A stretch of DNA of 64,000 bases. Source: an uncultured Paracoccaceae bacterium (GTDB lineage: Bacteria; Pseudomonadota; Alphaproteobacteria; Rhodobacterales; Rhodobacteraceae). Location: NCBI GenBank assembly GCA_947499715.1, contig CANMPL010000004.1, forward strand, positions 372,001-436,000. Direction: 5' to 3'. The position numbers and the translations under genes are program-made. This document shows, piece by piece, positions 1 to 8,525 of this stretch. The notes beneath the pieces are model-generated. The model worked only from the letters and a program-made list of their open reading frames with translations, made no database searches and was not told the origin of the DNA. The first letter of the stretch is position 1, and every line of letters begins with the position of its first letter.

Positions 1-189
1 ATGATCACCCAAAAGTTGGATGAACTGCAAAGCCTGCAGGTCCTTCTGCTCAAAGCTGAAGAGGCCCTTTATGACCAAAGCGATACCACCGAAGATGGCG
101 AGTCCTTTGACCTTGCAACACTCAGGGATCAGATCGGGAGCAAGCTTGATCGCATCCGCGCCGTCCTGGATGCAGGAAAGGTTTCTTAA
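1..189 (+). CDS. GTA g1, probable small terminase subunit (5' end uncertain)
   Basis: This is the first gene of a GTA structural cluster and sits directly before the large terminase. The visible product is 62 residues, acidic and helical in character (many Leu, Glu, Asp and Lys, with heptad-like Leu spacing), and has no catalytic motif. In Rhodobacter capsulatus the equivalent g1 gene encodes the small terminase, which recognises DNA for packaging. That family is usually longer, and the window begins exactly at an ATG, so the true start may lie upstream. Its last 20 bases overlap the preferred start of g2, a sign of coupling. The assignment rests mainly on position. Confidence 0.55.
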   Translation: MITQKLDELQSLQVLLLKAEEALYDQSDTTEDGESFDLATLRDQIGSKLDRIRAVLDAGKVS

Positions 190-1471
190 GAAGCTGACGC
201 CTGCGGAATTGGCGTCTTTGCCGTTCCTGTTTGCGTTTTGGGCGATGCCACATCAGTTGCCACCCAACAGCGATTGGCGGACTTGGGTGATTTTGGGCGG
301 CCGAGGCGCTGGCAAAACCCGCGCAGGTGCGGAGTGGGTCCGCGCCATGGCGGAGGGGCCCGCGGCAAATGTGGCTGGTGCCGCGCGGCGGATCGCCCTT
401 GTTGGCGAGACGATTGAGCAGGCACGAGAGGTCATGATCTTTGGCGACAGTGGTATCCTTGCGACATCGCCACCGGCACTGCGCCCGGATTGGGTGGCAG
501 GCCGCAAGATGCTGCAGTGGGAGAACGGTGCCACGGCGCAGTTATTCTCGGCCTTTGATCCTGAAAGTTTGCGCGGCCCGCAATTTGATGCCGCCTGGGT
601 TGATGAATTGGCCAAGTGGCCTCAGCCTGAAGCTGCGTGGGATATGTTGCAGTTTGGGTTGCGCCTTGGGGATGCGCCACGGGCGACGGTGACGACAACG
701 CCGCGCAATGTGCCGCTGCTGCGACGATTGGTTGAAACGGAAGGCACGGTCGTGACGTCGGCGACGACATTCGACAATGCCGCCAATCTGGCCCCCAGTT
801 TCCTGCGCGAAGTAAAGCAAAGATACAGCGGGACGCGCTTGGGTCGGCAGGAGTTAGAAGGCGTCATTTTGACCGACACCCAGGGCGGTCTTTGGGATAT
901 GGCCAAGATCGGCGAGCGGATGAAACAAGAGGCGCCCGGGCTTGACCGGATCGTTGTGGCGGTGGACCCGCCGGTGACGGGCCATGCGGGATCTGACGCT
1001 TGCGGAATCATCGTGGCGGGTGTGGTCATGAATGGCCCACCGTTTGAATGGCAGGCCTACATCATCGAGGATGCCAGTGTGAGAGCCGCAGGTCCCTTGG
1101 TTTGGGCTCAGGCCGCTGTTAAAGCGCTGCGGCGTCACGATGCAGACCGTCTGATCGCTGAGGTCAATCAGGGTGGTGACATGGTGGAAACGATCATTCG
1201 CAGCATTGACCCACTTGTCCCTGTCACCAATGTGCGCGCGTCGCGCGGAAAGGTGGCGCGGGCAGAGCCGGTTGCAGCGCTATACGCCCAAGGGCGGGTC
1301 ACGCATTTGCGCGGCTTGGGCGAGCTTGAAGACGAAATGGCCCAGATGACCGTTCAGGGCTATGACGGCAAGGGATCACCTGACAGGGTGGATGCCCTCG
1401 TTTGGGCGCTGACCGAACTTATGCTGACACCGGCCCAGAAGTGGGCGGCACCGCAGGTGCGCGGTCTTTAG
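170..1471 (+). CDS. GTA g2, terminase large subunit
   Basis: This is the packaging motor, which pumps and cuts DNA headfuls into GTA capsids. A Walker A motif (GGRGAGKT) lies near residues 42-50, an Asp-Glu pair in AAWVDELAKW near 140-148 fits Walker B, and an RNase H-like nuclease region starts around residue 263 (VAVDPPVTG, with an invariant-looking Asp). I chose the ATG at 170 (MQERFLKK), giving 433 residues; an upstream ATG at position 20 would only add sequence overlapping g1. The portal gene follows. The missing long gaps and the gene order are those of RcGTA-type clusters. Confidence 0.93.
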   Translation: MQERFLKKLTPAELASLPFLFAFWAMPHQLPPNSDWRTWVILGGRGAGKTRAGAEWVRAMAEGPAANVAGAARRIALVGETIEQAREVMIFGDSGILATSPPALRPDWVAGRKMLQWENGATAQLFSAFDPESLRGPQFDAAWVDELAKWPQPEAAWDMLQFGLRLGDAPRATVTTTPRNVPLLRRLVETEGTVVTSATTFDNAANLAPSFLREVKQRYSGTRLGRQELEGVILTDTQGGLWDMAKIGERMKQEAPGLDRIVVAVDPPVTGHAGSDACGIIVAGVVMNGPPFEWQAYIIEDASVRAAGPLVWAQAAVKALRRHDADRLIAEVNQGGDMVETIIRSIDPLVPVTNVRASRGKVARAEPVAALYAQGRVTHLRGLGELEDEMAQMTVQGYDGKGSPDRVDALVWALTELMLTPAQKWAAPQVRGL

Positions 1472-1595
1472 ATCCCACTCTTATCGGTTCCCAGAGCACC
1501 GCACGGTGGTCTGGGAAACTTTCAATACTTTCCCTGCAGATTGTCCAAACGAACAAGACGGTGCGCCGACAGATGGTGCGATCAAGGAGATGTGG

Positions 1596-2780
1596 ATGTT
1601 CCAATTTTTCGGCAAAGGCGACAAGACAGCTTCTGCAATTGCAGAGACGAAGGCCTCGGCCGCTGGACGCGTAATGGCATGGTCCACGCATGGGCGGGTT
1701 GCTTGGTCAGCGCGCGATACGGTTTCACTGACCAAGGCTGGTTTTACCGCAAACCCCATCGGCTTTCGGGCCGTCAAATTGATCGCCGAGGCCGCGGCGG
1801 CGCTTCCACTAATCCTTCAGGATGCAGAGCGCCGCTATGAAACACATCCCGTCAACGCCTTGCTGGCGCGCCCAAATAACGGGCAGGGGCGGGCAGAATT
1901 GTTGGAAAGCCTGTTTGGTCAGCTTTTGTTGACAGGCAATGCTTATTTGGAAGCGGTAGGTGGCGATGGCCTGCCGGGAGAGCTGCATGTCCTGCGGTCT
2001 GACCGGATGTCGTTAGTGCCCGGCACCGATGGTTGGCCGGTCGGTTATGAATATACAGTCGGGGGCCGGAAACATCGGTTTGACGTTCAAGCTGACGTGA
2101 GCCCGGTGTGTCATATCAAAAGCTTTCATCCGCAAGATGATCACTACGGCTTTTCACCAATCCAAGCAGCCGCCAGCGCAATTGATGTGCACAATGCAGC
2201 GTCGGGGTGGTCAAAGGCCCTGCTTGATAACGCGGCGCGTCCTTCAGGGGCGATTGTCTACAAAGGGGCGGAGGGGCAGACCCAACTGAGCCAGGATCAA
2301 TACGACCGCCTGCTTAGCGAGATGGAAACTCACCACCAAGGCGCACGCAATGCGGGTCGTCCGATGTTGCTGGAGGGCGGGTTGGATTGGAAACCGATGG
2401 GCTTTTCACCGTCAGACATGGAATTCCAAAAGACCAAAGAGGCTGCCGCACGCGAGATCGCCGTCGCCTTTGGTGTGCCGCCTATGTTGCTGGGCATTCC
2501 TGGTGACGCGACCTATGCAAACTATCAAGAAGCCAACCGCGCTTTTTACCGGCTGACGGTTTTGCCGCTGGCATCACGCGTGACCAGCGCAATTGCAGAT
2601 TGGCTGTCAGACTTTACCGGAGAGCGCATCGATTTGCGCCCCGACCTCGACCAGATCCCCGCCCTTGCCATCGAACGTGACGCGCATTGGCGACGTATTT
2701 CTGAGGCGACGTTCCTTACAGAAGCCGAAAAGCGCAGCTTGCTGGGACTGCCAAGCGTGGAGGTGGGCGATGAAGGATAA
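1596..2780 (+). CDS. GTA g3, HK97-family portal protein
   Basis: This is the portal ring subunit at the capsid vertex through which DNA enters. The 394-residue product starts MFQFFGKGDK and has the typical portal region (GFRAVKLIAEAAAALPL, then LARPNNGQGRAELLE, and later FGVPPMLLGIPGDATYANYQEA). The start at 1596 is favoured by an AAGGAG Shine-Dalgarno at 1584-1589 with 6 bases of spacing; an earlier ATG at 1590 is too close to it. The gene ends inside the start of the next small gene (11-base overlap), as expected in a tightly packed morphogenesis operon. Confidence 0.93.
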   Translation: MFQFFGKGDKTASAIAETKASAAGRVMAWSTHGRVAWSARDTVSLTKAGFTANPIGFRAVKLIAEAAAALPLILQDAERRYETHPVNALLARPNNGQGRAELLESLFGQLLLTGNAYLEAVGGDGLPGELHVLRSDRMSLVPGTDGWPVGYEYTVGGRKHRFDVQADVSPVCHIKSFHPQDDHYGFSPIQAAASAIDVHNAASGWSKALLDNAARPSGAIVYKGAEGQTQLSQDQYDRLLSEMETHHQGARNAGRPMLLEGGLDWKPMGFSPSDMEFQKTKEAAAREIAVAFGVPPMLLGIPGDATYANYQEANRAFYRLTVLPLASRVTSAIADWLSDFTGERIDLRPDLDQIPALAIERDAHWRRISEATFLTEAEKRSLLGLPSVEVGDEG

Positions 2781-2979
2781 CATTGTTGATATTGGGTCCA
2801 AGTTGCGACCCGGCACGCCGCTGCCAGTGACAGATTTCTGGTTTGCGCAAGTCGATGCGAGGCTGACACGGATCGAGATGATCATCAGCCGGTTGGAGTG
2901 GCAGATCCTGATGGTGGTCTGCGGGACGGCTGCATTGCTGCTGTTTGAAGTCGTCCAGACATTTTCCCCGCAGCCTTAG
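2770..2979 (+). CDS. GTA g3.5, small membrane-anchored protein
   Basis: A 69-residue protein between portal and protease, where RcGTA-like clusters carry the small ORF g3.5. The N-terminal half is soluble. The C-terminal part (WQILMVVCGTAALLLFEVVQ) is one predicted transmembrane helix. It overlaps the end of the portal gene by 11 bases. The function is unknown; the position and membrane segment fit an accessory morphogenesis protein, but nothing in the sequence proves this. Confidence 0.75.
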   Translation: MKDNIVDIGSKLRPGTPLPVTDFWFAQVDARLTRIEMIISRLEWQILMVVCGTAALLLFEVVQTFSPQP

Positions 2980-2997
2980 GCGCAAAAAGGATAAAAC

Positions 2998-3546
2998 ATG
3001 ACACTTGAGCACAAGTTCTGCCAAATCGAAGCCAACCTGACGGTCACGGACGGGGCAGAGATTTCGGGTTATGCGTCGCTGTTTGGAAAGACCGATCAGG
3101 GTGGCGATGTGGTGAGCAAGGGCGCTTATGGCGCGGCGCTCAAAGGGCTGAAATCCAAAGGTCGAACCGTAAAGATGTTGTGGCAACATGATCCGGCGCA
3201 GCCCATCGGGGTGTGGGATGAAATCCGCGAGGATGACAAGGGATTGTGGGTCAAGGGCCGCATATTGCTGGACGTGGCCAAAGGGCGCGAAGCCGCCGCC
3301 TTGATTGGGGCGGGTGCGATTGACGGGTTGTCGATTGGTTACCGCACAATCCGAGCCACAAAAGATAACAATGGCGGCCGCGTGCTGTCTGAGCTTGAGC
3401 TTTGGGAGGTGTCGCTTGTGACCTTCCCGATGCTTCCTGATGCGCGGGTGGCGGCCAAGGCCGGGGATCCGGCTGATGCCACATTGCGCGAACTGGCGGC
3501 GGTCTTTCATGCCGCCCGATCCGAGCTGTCCAGCCGCGAAAGCTGA
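2998..3546 (+). CDS. GTA g4, HK97-type prohead protease
   Basis: This serine protease trims the capsid protein N-terminus during prohead maturation. The 182-residue product has the family opening (a short beta region leading to GYASLFGKTDQGGDVVSKGAY), a probable catalytic His in MLWQHDPAQPIGVWDEI, and the IDGLSIGYR segment holding the catalytic Ser. This is the normal size for HK97 gp4-like proteases. An AAAAGGA Shine-Dalgarno precedes the ATG. It lies just upstream of its presumed substrate, the capsid gene. Confidence 0.93.
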   Translation: MTLEHKFCQIEANLTVTDGAEISGYASLFGKTDQGGDVVSKGAYGAALKGLKSKGRTVKMLWQHDPAQPIGVWDEIREDDKGLWVKGRILLDVAKGREAAALIGAGAIDGLSIGYRTIRATKDNNGGRVLSELELWEVSLVTFPMLPDARVAAKAGDPADATLRELAAVFHAARSELSSRES

Positions 3547-3575
3547 GCGGCGCCACCCACGACTAGAGGACCAAT

Positions 3576-4757
3576 ATGACCAAAACCGAGACCAAGTCTC
3601 GGACCGGAGAAGCTATGTCTCCGGCCGAGGAATTGCGGACCGCGATCAGCGGTTTCGTGAGTGAATTCAAGACATTCTCAACCGGCGTTGATGCCAAATT
3701 GCAAAAACAGGAAGACCGCATGAACAAGCTTGACCGAAAGACAATGATGGCTGGCCGCCCGGCTTTGGCGACAACCGCAGCAGATGATGCACCGCACCAA
3801 AAGGCCTTTGCTGCCTACCTGCGGTCAGGCGATGATGACGCGCTGCGCGGTCTGCCGCTGGAAGGCAAGGCGATGAGCACAACCGTCGCTGCCGACGGCG
3901 GTTATCTGGTGGATCCACAGACTGCGGAAACGATCCAAAGCACGCTGAGCAGCACCGCGTCAATCCGGGCGATTGCCACGGTTGTGAACGTGGATTCCAC
4001 GTCTTATGACGTCTTGGTTGACCACACCGAGCTTGGTGCGGGTTGGGCGACAGAAGTGGGCACGCTGGCAGAAACAGACAGCCCGCAGATTGATCGCATC
4101 ACGATCGCGCTTCATGAGTTGTCGGCTTTGCCAAAAGCAAGCCAGCGCCTTTTGGATGACAGCGCCTTTGATATCGAAGGTTGGCTTGCCTCACGGATTG
4201 CAGACAAGTTCGCTCGTTCGGAGGCAGACGCATTTATCAACGGCGATGGTGTCGACAAGCCGAAGGGCATCATGTCTTACCCAACTGTCGACAATGACGT
4301 CTGGACCTGGGGCAACATCGGCTATGTGCCAACTGGTGTCGACGGCGGCCTGGGTGCGGCGGATGCAATTGTTGATCTGGTATATGCGCTGGGCGCTGAA
4401 TACCGGGCAGGGGCGGCATTTGTCCTGAATAGCCGCACAGCGGGTCTGGTGCGCAAGCTGAAGGACGCCGATGGTCGCTTCTTGTGGTCCGATGGTTTGG
4501 CCGCAGGAGAGCCCGCACGTCTGCTGGGCTACCCTGTGCTGATTGCAGAAGACATGCCCGATGCGGGGACCGACGCCACACCGATTGCCTTTGGCGACTT
4601 TGGTGCCGGCTACACGGTGGCAGAACGTCCCGATCTGCGTGTCTTGCGCGATCCATTCTCTGCCAAGCCGCATGTTCTGTTCTATGCCACCAAGCGCGTT
4701 GGTGGTGCGGTCAGCGACTTTGCCGCGATCAAGCTTCTCAAATTTGGCACCAGCTAA
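3576..4757 (+). CDS. GTA g5, HK97-fold major capsid protein
   Basis: The main shell protein of the GTA particle, 393 residues. The first 100 or so residues are a charged, helical delta-like region (KTETKSRTGE to KLDRKTM) expected to be removed by g4. The HK97 core follows (GGYLVDPQTAETIQSTLSSTASIRAIATV, then ELSALPKASQRLLDDSAFDIEGWLA and a FVLNSRTAGLVRKLKD segment). A GAGGACC ribosome-binding site precedes the ATG. It is followed by one of the few real gaps in the cluster (4758-4922), which is strongly structured and listed separately. Confidence 0.95.
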   Translation: MTKTETKSRTGEAMSPAEELRTAISGFVSEFKTFSTGVDAKLQKQEDRMNKLDRKTMMAGRPALATTAADDAPHQKAFAAYLRSGDDDALRGLPLEGKAMSTTVAADGGYLVDPQTAETIQSTLSSTASIRAIATVVNVDSTSYDVLVDHTELGAGWATEVGTLAETDSPQIDRITIALHELSALPKASQRLLDDSAFDIEGWLASRIADKFARSEADAFINGDGVDKPKGIMSYPTVDNDVWTWGNIGYVPTGVDGGLGAADAIVDLVYALGAEYRAGAAFVLNSRTAGLVRKLKDADGRFLWSDGLAAGEPARLLGYPVLIAEDMPDAGTDATPIAFGDFGAGYTVAERPDLRVLRDPFSAKPHVLFYATKRVGGAVSDFAAIKLLKFGTS

Positions 4758-4770
4758 GCCAACCGCCTAA

Positions 4771-4882
4771 GGCCCCAGCCGTAAGGGTTGGGTCCTTATC
4801 CCGAAGGCGCAGCACGCCCCCGGGCGTTGTCCCACTGCTCTGATCCGTCCGAGCAACGTCTGGGGAACGCCGCGCCTTCGGG
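4771..4882 (+). promoter_or_regulatory. Structured spacer between GTA capsid gene and g6
   Basis: The cluster is otherwise packed with overlaps, but 165 bases separate g5 and g6. They contain a hairpin at 4771-4795 (arms GGCCCCAGCC and GGTTGGGTCC, loop GTAAG, one mismatch and one G-U pair) and a perfect 11-base inverted repeat, CCCGAAGGCGC at 4800-4810 with GCGCCTTCGGG at 4872-4882. There is no U-tract, so it is not a standard terminator. It could act as an mRNA processing or stability element giving more capsid than connector protein; that role is inferred. Confidence 0.5.
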
Positions 4883-4922
4883 GCCAACCGTCCGACGTAT
4901 CAGCCCCTGCGGAGAAGTTTCG

Positions 4923-5522
4923 ATGATGTTAACCGAGCTGACCACTGTGCCACCCACCGTGTTGCCTGTGGCGCAATTCAAAAACCATTTGCGCCTTGGG
5001 TCCGGCTTTTCTGACGACGGGCTGCAGGACGACATGCTGGAAGGTTTCCTGCGCGCAGGTCTTGCGGCGATAGAAGCCCGGACCGGCAAGATCCTGATTA
5101 CCCGCGACTTCGCATGGACAATCACGGCCTGGCGGGACGAGCAACGACAGCCGCTGCCTCTTGCGCCAGTGCATGCGATCGTGCGGATGGTTCTGACGAC
5201 AAAGAATGGCGACGAGGTGTTGATCCCAGATCATCGCTACGGCCTTGAAAAGGACGATCAAAGACCGTCCGTGGTGGCGATGGCAAGCTGCCTGCCAAGC
5301 ATTCCGAGCGGTGGCAGCCTGAAGGTTGAAGTGGTGGCGGGCTATGGTCCTGAATGGACTGACTTGCCGATTGATCTGCGCCAAGCCGTGATGATGTTGG
5401 CCGCCCATTTCTATGAATACCGCCACGAGGCCGCGTTACATGGCGGGACCATGCCGTTTGGTGTTTCTGCGCTGATCGACCGGTATCGCACGGTGCGTCT
5501 GTTTATGGGAGGTGGCCAATGA
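4923..5522 (+). CDS. GTA g6, head-tail adaptor (gp6-like connector)
   Basis: A 199-residue connector that docks under the portal. Family features are the early VAQFKNHLRLGSGFSDD region (first helix after a short lead), the central AGLAAIEARTGK segment, and the C-terminal LRQAVMMLAAHFYEYRHEA helix, all typical of phage gp6/gp8-like head-tail connectors. The start at 4923 is chosen for the GGAGAA ribosome-binding site at 4911-4916; the longer upstream reading frame runs through the structured spacer. It ends with an ATGA overlap with g7. Confidence 0.85.
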   Translation: MMLTELTTVPPTVLPVAQFKNHLRLGSGFSDDGLQDDMLEGFLRAGLAAIEARTGKILITRDFAWTITAWRDEQRQPLPLAPVHAIVRMVLTTKNGDEVLIPDHRYGLEKDDQRPSVVAMASCLPSIPSGGSLKVEVVAGYGPEWTDLPIDLRQAVMMLAAHFYEYRHEAALHGGTMPFGVSALIDRYRTVRLFMGGGQ

Positions 5523-5857
5523 AGCCGCCGGTCTTAAACCGCAAATTGACCCTCGAGGACAGCTATCGGGTGCCCGACGCGGCTGGCGGTTATACCGCTG
5601 AGTGGCAAGAACTCGGCCAGATCTGGGGGCAGGTTGTTGCCGGTACTGGGCGTGAGAAAGCCGTGAACGCGCTACCGCTGTCGCGCGTTCCATACCGCAT
5701 TACTGTGCGCGCCGCGCCCATTGGTGCGCCATCGCGTCCCCATGCGGGCCAAAGATTTCGCGAAGGCACGCGCATTTTTGCAATTGCCGCTGTGACAGAA
5801 CAAGACAGCGATGGCCGTTATTTGTTGTGCCAAGCGCATGAAGAGGTGGCGGTATGA
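5519..5857 (+). CDS. GTA g7, head-tail stopper/adaptor
   Basis: A 112-residue head-closure protein of the phage head-tail joining family: an opening LNRKLTLEDSYRVPDAAGGYTAEW followed by the RITVRAAPIG and HAGQRFREGTRIFAIAAV beta strands. In RcGTA the corresponding protein closes the connector channel. It overlaps g6 by 4 bases (ATGA) and g8 by 4 bases, so the connector genes appear to be translated as a coupled block. Confidence 0.85.
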   Translation: MKPPVLNRKLTLEDSYRVPDAAGGYTAEWQELGQIWGQVVAGTGREKAVNALPLSRVPYRITVRAAPIGAPSRPHAGQRFREGTRIFAIAAVTEQDSDGRYLLCQAHEEVAV

Positions 5858-6264
5858 GCTATGCGTTGTCATCCGCTTTGCAAGCAGCCGTCTACCAAGC
5901 GCTTGCCAACGACGCCGCACTGGCGGCTTTGGTTGGCACCGATATTTTCGATGCGATTCCAAGTGGCACAGTGCCAGAGATCTATGTCGCACTGGGGCCG
6001 GAAAAGGCGCGCGACGCCTCTGACCTTTCGGGGGCAGGCGCGTGGCACGAGTTCACGATCTCGGTCGTCAGCGAGAGCACCGGGTTTACCCGCGCCAAAG
6101 AAGCCGCAGGCATCGTGTCAGATATCCTGGTGGACGCAGATTTGACACTGGCAAGAGGCCGTTTGGTTGGATTGCGGTTTCGTCGCGCAACGGCGGCGCG
6201 TGTCGGCACCGGCGATACCCGTCGGATTGATCTTACATTTCGGGCCCGAGTTTCGGACGAATAA
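5854..6264 (+). CDS. GTA g8, tail terminator (DUF3168 family)
   Basis: A 136-residue protein with the DUF3168 pattern (LQAAVYQALANDAALAALVGTDIFDAIP, then YVALGPEKARDAS, WHEFTISVVSE and the ARGRLVGLRFRRA strand). Proteins of this family cap the tail tube and join it to the head. It overlaps g7 by 4 bases. A 30-base gap with a GCAAGGAGTG ribosome-binding site leads into the tail tube gene. Confidence 0.85.
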   Translation: MSYALSSALQAAVYQALANDAALAALVGTDIFDAIPSGTVPEIYVALGPEKARDASDLSGAGAWHEFTISVVSESTGFTRAKEAAGIVSDILVDADLTLARGRLVGLRFRRATAARVGTGDTRRIDLTFRARVSDE

Positions 6265-6294
6265 CACCCTTTATGAAACGCAAGGAGTGACAGC

Positions 6295-6711
6295 ATGGCT
6301 GCGCAAAACGGCAAAGACCTATTGGTCAAGATTGATATGACAGGCGACGGCCTATTCGAAAGTGCTGCAGGTTTGCGGGCGTCACGCATTAGCTTCAACG
6401 CGGAAAGCGTCGACGTCACCAGCCTAGAAAGTGCGGGTGGCTGGCGCGAATTGTTGGCCGGTGCAGGTGTTAAGACCGCGTCGATTTCCGGTTCAGGGAT
6501 CTTCAAGGATGCGACAACCGACGAACGTGTTCGGCAAGTGTTTTTCGACGGCGAGACGCCAGACTTTCAGGTTGTGATCCCTGATTTTGGCACGGTGGAA
6601 GGCGCATTCCAGATTTCATCGCTGGAGTATGCCGGAACCCATGATGGCGAGGCGACATTTGAGATGTCGCTGTCGTCTGCGGGCGCGCTGACTTTTGTTG
6701 CGTTGGTCTGA
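6295..6711 (+). CDS. GTA g9, major tail tube protein
   Basis: A 138-residue tube subunit: start MAAQNGKDLLVKIDMTGDG, central RISFNAESVDVTSLESAGGWRELL and the C-terminal FEMSLSSAGALTF, matching the phage major tail protein family used by GTAs. Its strong AAGGAG ribosome-binding site suits a structural protein made in many copies. The stop codon overlaps the ATG of g10 by one base. Confidence 0.9.
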   Translation: MAAQNGKDLLVKIDMTGDGLFESAAGLRASRISFNAESVDVTSLESAGGWRELLAGAGVKTASISGSGIFKDATTDERVRQVFFDGETPDFQVVIPDFGTVEGAFQISSLEYAGTHDGEATFEMSLSSAGALTFVALV

Positions 6712-7025
6712 TGGCAAACCCATTGGCAGGCGAAGTCGATATTCCAATTGATGGCGTCCCCCACAAGGCAAAGTTGACCTTGGGCACCTTGGCCGAACTG
6801 GAGGACGCATTGGGTGAGGCATCGCTTGTCGCATTGGTCGAACGGTTTGAGGCCGGACGATATGCCAGCCGCGATGTCATGGCTTTAATCGTTGCAGGTT
6901 TGCGTGGCGGTGGCTGGAAGGGTGGGCCACAGGATTTGTTGGCCGCCGATGTGGCCGGTGGGCCAGTGGAGGCCGCGCGGCTTGCGGCGCTGCTTCTTGC
7001 CCGTGCTTTTACGCCGCCGGGGTAG
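6711..7025 (+). CDS. GTA g10, tail assembly protein (GTA gp10 family)
   Basis: A 104-residue protein placed between tail tube and tape measure, where phages keep the tail assembly chaperones. The sequence has the gp10 pattern (AGEVDIPIDGVPHKAKLTLGTLAELEDALGE, then a helical C-terminus). It ends with TAG at 7023-7025. The next gene starts 4 bases later in the same reading frame, so read-through of this amber codon would give a g10-g10.1 fusion (see findings). Confidence 0.85.
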   Translation: MANPLAGEVDIPIDGVPHKAKLTLGTLAELEDALGEASLVALVERFEAGRYASRDVMALIVAGLRGGGWKGGPQDLLAADVAGGPVEAARLAALLLARAFTPPG

Positions 7026-7028
7026 GGC

Positions 7029-7229
7029 ATGGATTGGCAAGCTTTGATGCACGCGGGGTTACATCATTTGCGTCTACGGCCCGCCGACTTTTGGCGTCTG
7101 ACGCCGGCCGAGCTGTCGGTGATGCTCGGGGTGGGTCCGCAGAACCGGCCGCTGAACCGAGATCGGCTAAACGATTTGCTGCGAATTTACCCCGACGTGC
7201 AGCGCAAAGAGGATGGAACGGATGGATGA
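7029..7229 (+). CDS. GTA g10.1, phage tail assembly chaperone (DUF2376-like)
   Basis: A 66-residue protein beginning MDWQALMHAGLHHLRLRPADFW, followed by RLTPAELSVMLG and a helical, basic C-terminus, as in the DUF2376/tail-chaperone family of GTAs and siphophages. It lies in the same frame as g10 after a single amber codon and overlaps g11 by 17 bases. The likely role is to keep the tape measure protein soluble before the tail polymerises around it. Confidence 0.8.
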   Translation: MDWQALMHAGLHHLRLRPADFWRLTPAELSVMLGVGPQNRPLNRDRLNDLLRIYPDVQRKEDGTDG

Positions 7230-7881
7230 GTTTGATCGCTTCGACGACCTTGAAGCAAATGTCGGCGCACTAGAGCAGACGCTTGGCGACGCATCAGCTT
7301 TGACGGCGAGCTTTGACAGCGAGTTGCGCAGCATGCAGTCCACGCTGAGCGAGACAACGCGCGATCTGGGCAATCTGGAACGCGGGTTTGCCAGCGGGCT
7401 TCGCAAGGCCTTTGATGGGGTCATTTTTGACGGGATGAAGCTGTCGGATGCGCTGAATTCAGTTGCGCAATCAATGATCGATACCGCCTATTCCGCCGCC
7501 ATTTCACCGGTCACGGATCATTTGGGTGGCTTGCTGTCCGACGGTATCAACGCCGCCGTGTCAGGCCTTATGCCTTATGCAAATGGCGCACCGTTCAGTC
7601 AGGGCCGGGTCATGCCATTTGCAAAGGGTGGCGTCATTTCGAGTGCGACGACTTTTCCAATGCGCGGGGGCACCGGCCTGATGGGTGAAGCCGGGCCCGA
7701 AGCGATCATGCCGCTTGCGCGGGGTGCTGATGGCAAGCTTGGCGTGCGAGGTGCGGGCGGCGGCGCGGTGAATGTCACAATGAACATTTCGACACCTGAC
7801 GCGCAGTCTTTCCAGCGTTCGCAGGGACAGATCGCCGCACAAATGGCCCGAGTTTTGGGGCGTGGTCAACGCAACCGCTGA
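7213..7881 (+). CDS. GTA g11, short tail tape measure protein
   Basis: A 222-residue tape measure, short for phages but normal for RcGTA-type particles. The N-terminal third is coiled-coil-like (LEANVGALEQTLGDASALTASFD, LRSMQSTLSETTRDLGNLER). A hydrophobic middle (MIDTAYSAAISPVTDHLGGLL) follows, then the Gly-rich C-terminal block with MRGGTGLMGEAGPEAIMPL that is typical of tape measure C-termini. The overlap with g10.1 supports chaperone coupling. Confidence 0.88.
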   Translation: MERMDEFDRFDDLEANVGALEQTLGDASALTASFDSELRSMQSTLSETTRDLGNLERGFASGLRKAFDGVIFDGMKLSDALNSVAQSMIDTAYSAAISPVTDHLGGLLSDGINAAVSGLMPYANGAPFSQGRVMPFAKGGVISSATTFPMRGGTGLMGEAGPEAIMPLARGADGKLGVRGAGGGAVNVTMNISTPDAQSFQRSQGQIAAQMARVLGRGQRNR

Positions 7882-7892
7882 GAGGATCCGAC

Positions 7893-8525
7893 ATGACATT
7901 TCACGAAGTGCGTTTTCCCGCAAATCTGAGTTTTGGGGCTATCGGTGGACCTGAGCGCAGAACAGAGGTTGTGACGCTGGCCAACGGGTATGAAGAACGC
8001 AACACGCCATGGGCACATTCACGCAGGCGCTATGACGCTGGAATGGGGCTGCGGTCCCTGGATGATGTTGAGCAGCTGGTTTCGTTTTTCGAAGCGCGGC
8101 AGGGTCAACTGTTTGGGTTTCGCTGGAAAGACTGGGGCGACTACAAGTCTTCTTGCCCGTCTGAAGACCCATCTTCGTTGGATCAGATCATTTTTACCGG
8201 CGACGAAGTTACCAAGAAGGTTCAGTTGACCAAGGCCTATGCCTCTGGCGATCAGACTTATTTCAGGCCGATTTCAAAGCCGGTTGAAGGCACGGTGCGC
8301 GTCGCAATTGGTGGCGACGAGATGCAAGACGGCATCGACTACACCGTAAATGTCACCACCGGGATCGTCACTTTCACCCACCCACCAGATTTAGGCGCGA
8401 CCGTACGTGCGGGATTCGAATTCGATGTGCCCGTCAGGTTCGATTCAGACCGCATCGCCACGGCTGTTGCCAGCTTTCAAGCGGGTCAAGCCCCATCCGT
8501 GCCCGTGGTGGAGGTTCGGATATGA
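7893..8525 (+). CDS. GTA g12, distal tail protein (DUF2460)
   Basis: A 210-residue DUF2460 protein: FHEVRFPANLSFGAIGGPERRTEVV at the start, then YEERNTPWAHSRRRYDAG and the QGQLFGFRWKDWGDYKS motif. In RcGTA this protein forms the distal ring linking the tail tube to the baseplate. A GAGAGGATC ribosome-binding region precedes the ATG. It overlaps g13 by 4 bases. Confidence 0.92.
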   Translation: MTFHEVRFPANLSFGAIGGPERRTEVVTLANGYEERNTPWAHSRRRYDAGMGLRSLDDVEQLVSFFEARQGQLFGFRWKDWGDYKSSCPSEDPSSLDQIIFTGDEVTKKVQLTKAYASGDQTYFRPISKPVEGTVRVAIGGDEMQDGIDYTVNVTTGIVTFTHPPDLGATVRAGFEFDVPVRFDSDRIATAVASFQAGQAPSVPVVEVRI

